Shown: positions 10,174 to 16,487 of the stretch, piece after piece | Layout of the letters: every line of letters begins with the position of its first letter | Numbering within the stretch: the stretch's first letter is position 1 | Source of the DNA: Gemmatimonadaceae bacterium | GTDB lineage: Bacteria > Gemmatimonadota > Gemmatimonadetes > Gemmatimonadales > Gemmatimonadaceae | Length of the DNA: 64,000 nt | NCBI GenBank assembly: GCA_036496605.1 | Contig: DASXKV010000015.1 | Coordinates: 16,955-80,954, forward strand | Direction: 5' to 3' | Program-made: the position numbers and the translations under genes | The notes under the pieces: generated by a model | Database searches by the model: none | Seen by the model: only the letters and a program-made list of their open reading frames with translations | Told to the model about the DNA's origin: nothing

Positions 10174-10564
10174 ACTCGTCCTCCATCCGGCGACGTCAAC
10201 GGCGTGGTGGGGAACGGCGATTGCCAGCTCCCGTGGACGAACGTGTAAGTCGGGAGGTGCGGTGCGTCAAATGCAACGTTAGCACAATTATATTGCCAAA
10301 ATCGCACGACGCGTTTGGAGTACACGTGTGGAGAGCGGAACCTCTTGCAACAAATCGCTGGCAGACCCTACGCTGCGAATTCTCGCGCCGACGGCCCGTA
10401 CGGATGTTTTGCCAATACGTCGAATCGAGAGGCAACGCAGCACATCGCCTCTCAATAGGCTGAAGGCCGCATGGCTCCAGCCATATGGCCGAATCGTCAC
10501 GATCCCGGCGCCCTTTCTATAATTATCCCTGACACATTCGGCGCGACTCCCGACAGATGCCGTC
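10174..10564. other. Intergenic region between divergent genes
   Basis: A 391-bp gap between the ADOP start and the coiled-coil gene. A TATAAT hexamer at 10518-10523 lies about 42 bases before the GTG start at 10565 and could be a -10 element for that gene; no good -35 is seen. I see no conserved gene, array or strong hairpin here. Confidence 0.4.
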
Positions 10565-11368
10565 GTGACGCAACCTCCCATCGTAACCGATCTCGCGACG
10601 GCAATACTCGCGGTGTATCAGGCGCCACTCGAGGGCTTCATCAGCCGGCGCGATGCGCTCGCCAAACAGCTGCGCGCCGAAAAGCGACGTGACGATGCGA
10701 CGCTCGTGAAGGCGCTGCGTAAACCGAGCCGAATAGCCTGGGCGCTCGACGCCGTCGTTCACGAAGACCCGGTATCGATCGAACATCTCGCGGCGGCAAT
10801 CGGCGAGGCGCAAACCGGCGCCGATCTGCGAGGCGCGCTCGAAACGGTGAAGGAATCCGTGCGCGCCGTGGCCGCTGCCGCTTCGCGCGTCGCGATCCGC
10901 GCGGGATATCCCATCGAGCCGAACGCACTCGCCGCGGCCGTCCATGCGATCATTGGCGACGCGAGTGCATTTGCGGAGCTTCGTACTGGACGGCTCGTGG
11001 ATGTGCCCCAGGGCGGCGGCCTGGACCTGCTCATCGCGCTGGCGACCAGTCCATCTTCGACAAGAACAGCACCGTCGCCAAGCGCTCCGCCGCCCGCGAT
11101 CGAGCCGGCGAAGGCCGAGTTGCGTCAGGCGGAGAAATTGCTCGCCGAAATGCGTGAACAGTCGGCGCACGCGCTGGAGTTGCTTCGGGACGCCAGAGCA
11201 AGATTCGATGCCGCCGAACACGCTCTCCGGCACGCTCAATCCGAACTGGAAGCCCGCCGTGACGATGTCGAACTCACTCGGCGACACACCGAGTCGGCGG
11301 CGGCGAATCTCGAAGATGCGCAACGAGCTTTCGATGATGTTCGCGCGCGCGTGGCGGAGGTCGAGTAG
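10565..11368 (+). CDS. Uncharacterised coiled-coil protein, 267 aa
   Basis: It begins at a GTG; the only nearby upstream ATG runs at once into a stop. The N-terminal block (YQAPLEGFISRRDALAKQLR ... VKALRKPSRIAWALD) matches a family common in actinobacteria and soil bacteria. There, a short globular head with a conserved K-P-S-x-x-A-W motif is followed by an Ala/Glu/Arg-rich coiled coil. Here a Pro/Ser linker (about 160-180) leads to a long coiled coil (about 180-265). There is no signal peptide or membrane segment. Function is unknown. Confidence 0.8.
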   Translation: MTQPPIVTDLATAILAVYQAPLEGFISRRDALAKQLRAEKRRDDATLVKALRKPSRIAWALDAVVHEDPVSIEHLAAAIGEAQTGADLRGALETVKESVRAVAAAASRVAIRAGYPIEPNALAAAVHAIIGDASAFAELRTGRLVDVPQGGGLDLLIALATSPSSTRTAPSPSAPPPAIEPAKAELRQAEKLLAEMREQSAHALELLRDARARFDAAEHALRHAQSELEARRDDVELTRRHTESAAANLEDAQRAFDDVRARVAEVE

Positions 11369-11411
11369 CCTCACTTGACCCGCAACGTTCGCCGAGCGTA
11401 TGCTCGGCGTC

Positions 11412-11990
11412 ATGAGTGCTCCGAGATCTCCGTTCGACGTCATTCGCGTCACCGCGGTGCGGCACATTCGAGATCACACGCTCTGGCTGGAGTTCAGCGA
11501 CGGTCTCGCCGGCGAGCTGGATCTCGCCGACGGACTCGTTGGTCCGGTCTTCGAATCGCTGCGCGAGCCGAGCGAGTTTGCTCGAGTGCGTCTGGGCGCT
11601 GAGACGATCGAGTGGCCGAACGGTGCCGACTGGGCGCCGGAATCACTGCACGCGCGTTTGCGCGCGCGGAATTCATGGCACGCGCGCTCTGATGATGCCG
11701 GCTCCTCGGTGATCGCCATGCACGCTCGGAAGGTGCCCGAGATCAGCCGCTTTTATGGAATCATCATCAGCATGTTCTACGATGATCACGCTCGAGCGCA
11801 CTTCCACGCGCGCTGCGGCGGCGATTCGATTGCCTTGGAGATCGATGGCGATGGCATTCGCGGGAGCTTCTCGCCCAATCGGCTGACGCTCCTGTTCGAA
11901 TGGAGAGAGCTGCACCGCGCCGAGCTGCGCGCGAACTGGGAACGCGTGCGCCGCGGAGAGCCGCCGCTATCGATCGCGCCACTCGAGTAG
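11412..11990 (+). CDS. DUF2442-DUF4160 fusion protein
   Basis: Residues about 10-80 form a DUF2442 domain (HTLWLEFSDGLAGELDLAD ... GPVFESLREPSEFARVRL ... EWPNGADWAPESLH). After a short linker, residues about 105-190 form a DUF4160 domain (VPEISRFYGIIISMFYDDHA, HFHARCGGDSIALEI, ELRANWERVRRGEPPLSI). These domains are normally separate adjacent genes and have been proposed as a toxin-antitoxin-like pair, which is not established. Here they are one uninterrupted frame. The start is uncertain: an ATG at 11400 is also in frame, and neither has a clear ribosome site. Confidence 0.85.
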   Translation: MSAPRSPFDVIRVTAVRHIRDHTLWLEFSDGLAGELDLADGLVGPVFESLREPSEFARVRLGAETIEWPNGADWAPESLHARLRARNSWHARSDDAGSSVIAMHARKVPEISRFYGIIISMFYDDHARAHFHARCGGDSIALEIDGDGIRGSFSPNRLTLLFEWRELHRAELRANWERVRRGEPPLSIAPLE

Positions 11991-12148
11991 CTCGACAATC
12001 GCGTGGCGGCGATGACTACATTTTGAGTCGTCGCGCATGGCGCGCATGGTTGCGCGAACGCTCAAGTCGACCTTCGACATTGTCTGGAATGCCTTCGGCT
12101 ACGAACAGTCGCGCAACCTCGATTGGCATGCCCAGCATGAAAGCGCGA

Positions 12149-12330
12149 TCAATTCGCGTAGAGTGAGCGCGAGAGCGGGCGTAGCTTTTCCGGATTGGCC
12201 ACGACGTAGATCCCGGCAATGCGCTGCTTCGATACGTCAATCGAGACGACGCGGCGTGGAATCCCCTCGACGAGGGCGACCAGGGCGACGCGCCCATTGA
12301 TGACGCGTGTGATGACGTCGTTCGTGCCGA
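12149..12330 (-). pseudogene. SigJ-type ECF sigma factor, C-terminal remnant
   Basis: Read on the minus strand, the segment gives ITRVINGRVALVALVEGIPR, then VVSIDVSKQRIAGIYVVANP and EKLRPL. This closely resembles the SnoaL-like tail of SigJ-type sigma factors (NG-x-P-G-x-x-V ... I-x-x-I-Y-V-V-x-N-P-x-K-L). No sigma-70 region 2 or 4 precedes it on this strand. The upstream part is instead occupied by another sigma fragment in the opposite direction. It is therefore read as a 3' remnant of a broken gene. The upper boundary is approximate. Confidence 0.6.
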
Positions 12331-12780
12331 ACTTGCGTCGGACGCCGCCAGGGACGACCCCAACGGGCTTGACTACGCCTTTCTCGGTCACATGGATGAC
12401 CTGTCGGAAACTCAGCGCGAGATAATTGTCGCAACGTACTTCGAAGGACAGCCGCGGGATGAAATCGCGCACGCCGCGGCATCAGTCTGAGCACCTACGA
12501 CAATCATAGAAAGGCTGCATGCCGCAGAATGCGCGACTCGAAGAGGGCGGTAGTCGACTCTTCCGCCAACATCCTCCCGGACTGGTACGATCGCGTCGAG
12601 GAGATGAACAAGCGGCACGCGGCCAGGCAGCGGCGCCGCGCGTCCCGCAAGAAAGAGAAACGATCCAACTCTGGAGGCGACCGTTCCAACTTCGAAGAGA
12701 ACCGGTCCAACTCTCGAGGCGCCCGCGAGAAAAACGGACGCGCCCCTGACGTATCGGTAGGAGCCACTACCGAATCGTGA
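12300..12780 (+). pseudogene. Sigma-70 family factor remnant (region 4 plus repeat-built tail)
   Basis: The plus strand encodes DDLSETQREIIVATYFEGQP then RDEIA, a sigma-70 region 4 helix. After a one-base frame change near 12475-12485 it continues GISLSTYDNHRKAACRRMRD, then a charged tail (PDWYDRVEEMNKRHAARQRR, KKEKRS). No region 2 is found upstream. The tail runs without a break into the 21-bp repeat array, which it reads as heptapeptides (NSGGDRS, NFEENRS, NSRGARE) until a stop at 12780. The broken start and the frameshift argue for a decayed gene. An ORF beginning at 12529 could still express the tail. Confidence 0.6.
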
Positions 12781-13231
12781 GGCGCCCCCGACAAATCGGT
12801 AGGCGACGCAAGCATTCTTCGAGGCGACCCGCGCAATGTCGGAGGCGACCCGCGCTCCGCACGAGTGCACCGCGGCTATGTGTGACGACACCCGCGGTCG
12901 TGCATGACACGACCGCGGCAATTCAGGACACGCCCGCGGCAATGCAGGACACGACCGGCGCAATGCACGACGCGACCGCGGCAATGTATGACGCGACCGC
13001 GACCAAACACGACACGACCGCGGCTACTCATCACGCGACCGCGGCTATTCATGACACGACCGCGGTCATGCACGACACGACCGCGACAATGTTGGCAGTC
13101 ACCCTGAATTAGTTGGCAGGCGACCGCCGCCCTTCACAAGGGAACCGTGGCTTCACACGACACGACGGTGGCTTCACACGACACGACCGCGGTTTCATAC
13201 CACACGACCGCGGCTTTTCACGACAGAACCG
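12665..13231. repeat. Array of 27 tandem 21-bp degenerate units
   Basis: From 12665 the sequence can be cut into 27 consecutive 21-base units with no length change up to 13231. Early units share GAGGCGACCCGCG-like cores. Units from about 12875 on share the core ACACGACCGCGGC, which contains the palindrome CCGCGG. The first five or so units are translated as the tail of the sigma remnant. Later units are open in several frames on both strands, as expected for a period divisible by three. Units are degenerate rather than identical, so it is an old or selected array. The last two units belong to a module also found at 22444-22524. Confidence 0.9.
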
Positions 13232-13271
13232 CCACGCTCGCTGGGTGCATCGCGCCTGTGCACAGAGTGCT
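13190..13271. repeat. Dispersed repeat module, copy A
   Basis: This 82-bp block differs from 22444-22524 at only about three positions plus one extra base. It comprises the last two 21-bp units of the array and a further block running GCTCGCTGGGTGCAT ... GTGCACAGAGTGCT. Copy A ends 39 bases beyond the stop codon of the metallophosphoesterase (minus strand). Copy B ends 41 bases beyond the stop of the DEAD-box helicase (minus strand). It therefore sits at the 3' side of its neighbour in both cases. Confidence 0.85.
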
Positions 13272-13309
13272 TCGCGTGGCCACTCCGGCAAGCGCCACAC
13301 AGCTTTGGC

Positions 13310-14524
13310 CTACTTCCGCATACCCGGTGGATCGAGCCGAACGAACTGCCCGGCGTCGATATTCCCGTCGTGAACCGTGTACAGCGTGAACCCCGACGGG
13401 AAGATCGTCGGGCCAAGCTCATTCGGGCCGACGATCGCGGCGCTCACTTCGGACCGGAGCTGCACGCCGTCGCTCACGAATGACGAGTGCTCCGACGAGT
13501 GCATGTGCGAACCCAGTGCGAGCACGTAGCGATGGCCGCGCATGGCCTCGAGCACGTCGAGCACGTTGCCGACGGTGTGACGGTACTGTTTCTTGCCGTT
13601 GACTTTCGCGAGACTCGCCACGAGCGGATCCTCATCGTACGGGATCAGCGTCGTCCAACTCGAAATCATCGGGATGTGGTTGAACGTGACGATTGGCATC
13701 GCCGGCGGGACCTGCGCGAGATCACGCTTGAGCCATTCCATCTGCACGCTGTCGACGTCGCCGTAGTACGCCGAGTCGTCGGGGGAGATGGTATTCAGCC
13801 CTATGAAGTGGACGCCGCCGTAGGTGAACGAGTAGTAGTCGGGACCGAAGTACTGGCGATACATGCCGCGGTTGTAGAGCGGATTCGCGGGATCCGCATG
13901 CGACCGTGAGGGGATGATCCCGTAGTGATCGTGATTGCCTGGTACCGTCCACACGGGCGTGCGAAAAGACTTTGATTCATCCGCGTACAGATCGAAGTAC
14001 GACCGCGCACTCGATTCGGACTGGCTCATGGCGTCGCGCACGAGATCGCCGCCCATCAGGACGAACGCCGGGCCCAGCGAGTCCGTCATTCGACGAAAGC
14101 GGCGGAAGCGATCGACGTTCTCCGGGGCGATGTGCGAGTCGGAAGCGTGGACGAAGGCGAACGTCCGTAACTGCGCTTGGCGCACCACACCGAAATCAAC
14201 GGATGCGGGCGCCGCCGTCGTGGCGAGCCAGAACGCGTGGCTGGAGCGAAACCCGTCGGGCACCGAGACGAACACGATGCCGGTCATGCCAGTCAGAATC
14301 TCGAAGCGTCCGAGCGAGTCGGTGACGACGACATCCCGCTGGTTTGAAACGATCACTCCCGGTACGCCAGGCTCCGAGGCGTCGCGCTTTCCATTCATAT
14401 TCGCATCGGCGTAGACCACGCCGTGAAGCCGTGCATTCTGCGCAACGGCACGAGATGCTGCGAGCATACTCGACGCCGCGAGCAGCATGAGTCTCACGAG
14501 CGCGGAACAGGCGATTGGCTGCAA
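13310..14524 (-). CDS. Secreted calcineurin-like metallophosphoesterase
   Basis: The signal peptide (MQPIACSALVRLMLLAASSM to VAQ) is followed by a short Cna-B/SdrD-like beta domain (about 30-100: GVVYADANMNGKRDASEPG, a calcium-type loop). A metallophosphoesterase domain then carries the metal motifs in order: ASDSHI, MGGDLVRD, PGNHDHYG, FNHIPM and GSHMH. It should hydrolyse phosphoesters in the periplasm or outside the cell; the substrate is unknown. The start is a TTG at 14524, preferred for a GAGGA ribosome site at about 14531-14535; the next ATG is at 14488. The gene lies between two pieces of a repeat that is contiguous elsewhere. Confidence 0.9.
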   Translation of the reverse strand: MQPIACSALVRLMLLAASSMLAASRAVAQNARLHGVVYADANMNGKRDASEPGVPGVIVSNQRDVVVTDSLGRFEILTGMTGIVFVSVPDGFRSSHAFWLATTAAPASVDFGVVRQAQLRTFAFVHASDSHIAPENVDRFRRFRRMTDSLGPAFVLMGGDLVRDAMSQSESSARSYFDLYADESKSFRTPVWTVPGNHDHYGIIPSRSHADPANPLYNRGMYRQYFGPDYYSFTYGGVHFIGLNTISPDDSAYYGDVDSVQMEWLKRDLAQVPPAMPIVTFNHIPMISSWTTLIPYDEDPLVASLAKVNGKKQYRHTVGNVLDVLEAMRGHRYVLALGSHMHSSEHSSFVSDGVQLRSEVSAAIVGPNELGPTIFPSGFTLYTVHDGNIDAGQFVRLDPPGMRK

Positions 14525-15066
14525 AGCGATATCCTCGTTCGAGGCAGGAGGTCCGACGACGGGCGGCGATCAGGGCCCAGAATGACACCGAACCCGCGAA
14601 CGATCGGCGCGACGCAGAAGAACAAGCCGGCTAGAACGGGTGCAATCGGAGCGCGCGCGGCCCGTCGATGCGGCAATCATAGCGCGGCGATGCAGTCTGA
14701 GATGTCAGAGTCTGGCATATTCTACGGGCAGGCCCGTAGCATGGCGACATGCACCGTGTGGGTTCGGCAATTCCTCGGCACCGTCACTTCGCAAACCAGG
14801 ATGCCGCCTCTTAGGAAGTGTAGCCGAAGGTACAAAGTCGTTAGGCGCGCTGACTCTTGATCCCAAGAGCAACCCAGTACTCCCTTTCTGTCGATACTCT
14901 CGAGGCTCCCGGGTCGGCGTGTGCCCACTGGTTACCGTTGGTTACCGTTCGGGCTCGACCGGTGTGCTTGCGTTGAGCGCCGTTCCTAGCACGCCGTTCC
15001 TAGCGCGCTCCTCCTAGCGCGGTGTCCCTCGCGTGCTCTTCGAGGAAAGAGAACCAGTGGGGGTTT
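14525..15066. other. Gene-poor intergenic region with hairpin
   Basis: No convincing gene is seen. Contents: the sequence at 14538-14571 resembles 22529-22564; a perfect 8-bp hairpin with a 2-base loop lies at 14722-14739 (CTACGGGC/GCCCGTAG); one CGTTAGG motif lies at 14839-14845; and four degenerate 14-bp repeat units lie at 14979-15034. The hairpin has no T-run, so it does not look like a simple terminator. Confidence 0.5.
14979..15034 (-). repeat. Four 14-bp repeat units (CGCGAGGAACGG family, degenerate)
   Basis: The units at 14979, 14993, 15007 and 15021 are each exactly 14 bases. On the minus strand they read GCGCTAGGAACGGC and variants. This is the same family as the arrays at 47749-47820, 48301-48342 and 63867-64000, but more diverged. 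The array lies about 30 bases before the blaI operators. Confidence 0.65.
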
Positions 15067-15102
15067 GTGCTAACGTACTAGCACTTGCTAGCGTACTAGC
15101 AC
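15067..15102. promoter_or_regulatory. Tandem dyad operators upstream of blaI
   Basis: Two adjoining 18-bp dyads, 15067-15084 (GTGCTA...TAGCAC) and 15085-15102 (TTGCTA...TAGCAC), end 23 bases before the blaI start. Paired palindromes are the usual binding sites for dimeric BlaI/MecI repressors, so autoregulation is likely. This assignment is by position and symmetry. Confidence 0.75.
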
Positions 15103-15125
15103 CTACCGCGCCGCGAGGAGTCAGG

Positions 15126-15515
15126 ATGGCCGCCACACCGAAAGCTGACCTCGGTCGCCGCGAGCGACAGATCATGGACGTCGTCTATCGCCTCGGCCGC
15201 GCTTCCGTCAGCGACGTGCGCCAGTTGCTCGCCGATCCCCCGAGCTATTCGGCGGTGCGCGCCATGTTGAACCTCCTCGAAGAGAAGGGACACCTGACGC
15301 ACGAGCAGGATGGGCTCCGCTACATCTACAAGCCCACCGCGGCGCGCGCCCAGGTGCGTCGCTCCGCGCTACGGCACCTCGTGCAGACATTCTTCGACGG
15401 CTCGCCCACGAGTGCCGTCGCCGCCTTGCTCGAGATGGCCGACGGCGAGCTCTCGGCGTCGGACCGGGCGCGGCTCGCCAAGGTGATCGCTCAGGCGAAG
15501 ACGGAGGGAAGGTAG
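15126..15515 (+). CDS. BlaI/MecI family transcriptional repressor
   Basis: A 129-aa winged-helix protein: LGRRERQIMDVVYRLGRASV, then SYSAVRAMLNLLEEKGHLTH, then a C-terminal dimerisation helix region (AVAALLEMADGELSASDRARL). The ATG at 15126 follows GAGGAG at 15115-15120. It is followed two bases later by a short M56-like membrane gene, the usual blaI-blaR order. BlaI repressors dimerise on palindromic operators until cleaved on a signal from BlaR. Here the signalling partner is truncated, so control may be lost or use another sensor. Confidence 0.93.
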   Translation: MAATPKADLGRRERQIMDVVYRLGRASVSDVRQLLADPPSYSAVRAMLNLLEEKGHLTHEQDGLRYIYKPTAARAQVRRSALRHLVQTFFDGSPTSAVAALLEMADGELSASDRARLAKVIAQAKTEGR

Positions 15516-15517
15516 CC

Positions 15518-15994
15518 ATGTCCGCGCGAATGATTGCCCAGTACCTGCTCGTCGTCGGGGCCAAGTCCTCGCTGTTGTTCATCGGCGCGCTGCTGATCAC
15601 GTTGAGCATGCCGCGACGCGCCGCGGCCGCGCGCCATCTCGTGTGGATCGGTGCCATTGTCGCTGCGGCACTGCTGCCAGTGATGGGTGCATTCGCGCCC
15701 TCCTGGAATGTGCCTGTGGTCTCGCACGCACGCGCGACGGCATCGTCCCTGGCTCGAGCGGCAGACGACGAGCACCCTGTTGCCGTCGCACCGTACGCTG
15801 CGCCACATCACGACGTCTCGCGCGAGATTCGCGATCGAATGAATCTTCCCGTGCAGATCGGGGACACGATCCGTGCGACGACAAACGCGGTCGTCGCGTC
15901 GCGTCTGCGCGAAGTCGATCCGGCGCTTCATTCCACCATCGTGCCGTTGGGACCGGGCCGGGCGGCCCTGCTGATCGCGATCGATGGCCGCTGA
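15518..15994 (+). pseudogene. Truncated BlaR1/M56-like membrane protein
   Basis: The 158-aa product has two N-terminal membrane segments around LLFIGALLITLSMPRRAAAARHLVWIGAIVAAALLP. The block RHLVW is typical of the start of M56 (BlaR1-like) signal peptidases. Such proteins are normally several hundred residues, with a cytoplasmic HEXXH zinc protease. No HEXXH and no later membrane helices are present here or in the other frames downstream. The remaining 100 residues are of unclear origin. The start is well supported (GGAGGGAAGG just upstream). The call is a truncated, probably non-proteolytic relic, though a short functional protein cannot be excluded. Confidence 0.7.
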
Positions 15995-16101
15995 TCACCG
16001 CATTGGCGATGGCTACACGAAATAGGTGTTTACTGAACTGGCCTGCCAATATCGTCTGACGTCGACCGATCGTTCCCCTTGCGACACAAGGGCAACGGCG
16101 C

Positions 16102-16137
16102 TAGCCTCCCTGGTGTCACAAGAGTAGCCGGAGGCTA
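16102..16137 (+). promoter_or_regulatory. Hairpin enclosing the padR Shine-Dalgarno
   Basis: TAGCCTCC at 16102-16109 is perfectly complementary to GGAGGCTA at 16130-16137. The second arm contains the GGAGG ribosome site (16130-16134), five bases before the ATG at 16140. Folding in the mRNA would hide the site. A second hairpin, CCCTTG/CAAGGG, lies just upstream at 16076-16092 and may be part of the promoter or operator. Confidence 0.6.
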
Positions 16138-16139
16138 TC

Positions 16140-16487
16140 ATGGCCGACGCCCAATCGGATCTGCTCCGCAGCAGCCTCGATCTCCTCCTACTGAAGACCC
16201 TCACCTGGGGCCCGATGCACGGGTACGCGATCAGCGAATGGATCGAAGGCGCGAGCGAGTCCGTCCTGTTGCTCGATGAAGGCACCCTGTACCCGGCTCT
16301 GCATCGCCTCGAGCGGCGCGGATGGATCGCCGCCGAGTGGGGCGTCTCTGACAAAAACCGCCGCGCGAAATTCTACCGACTCACCAACGCCGGACGGATG
16401 CGTTTCCGCGCCGAATCGCCCGTATGGCACCGCCACGCGAAAGCGATCGTCGCTGCGCTGGCGCGCACATCCCCCGAGCTGTCGTGA
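16140..16487 (+). CDS. PadR family transcriptional regulator
   Basis: A 115-aa winged helix: LRSSLDLLLLKTLTWGPMHG, YAISEWIEGAS, LDEGTLYPALHRLERRGWIA, and RAKFYRLTNAGR. It matches the short PadR-s1 form lacking a long C-terminal helix domain. Its stop overlaps the GTG start of the ADOP permease by four bases (GTGA), so both are translated from one message. PadR proteins are dimeric repressors of adjacent efflux-type genes and of themselves. Confidence 0.95.
   Translation: MADAQSDLLRSSLDLLLLKTLTWGPMHGYAISEWIEGASESVLLLDEGTLYPALHRLERRGWIAAEWGVSDKNRRAKFYRLTNAGRMRFRAESPVWHRHAKAIVAALARTSPELS

Noticed and set aside
12665..13231. Possible CRISPR array
   Set aside because: Units abut with no unique spacers, the period is 21 bp rather than about 60, units are not identical, and no cas gene is near.
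12412..13300. Several open frames across the 21-bp array on both strands, some giving RGRV-, RVAS- or KPRSC-type heptapeptide repeats
   Set aside because: A period divisible by three keeps every frame open once it lacks a stop, so openness is no evidence for coding. Only the frame continuous with the sigma region 4 remnant has independent support.
14722..14739. Intrinsic terminator
   Set aside because: The stem is perfect, but the loop is only two bases and no T-run follows on either strand.
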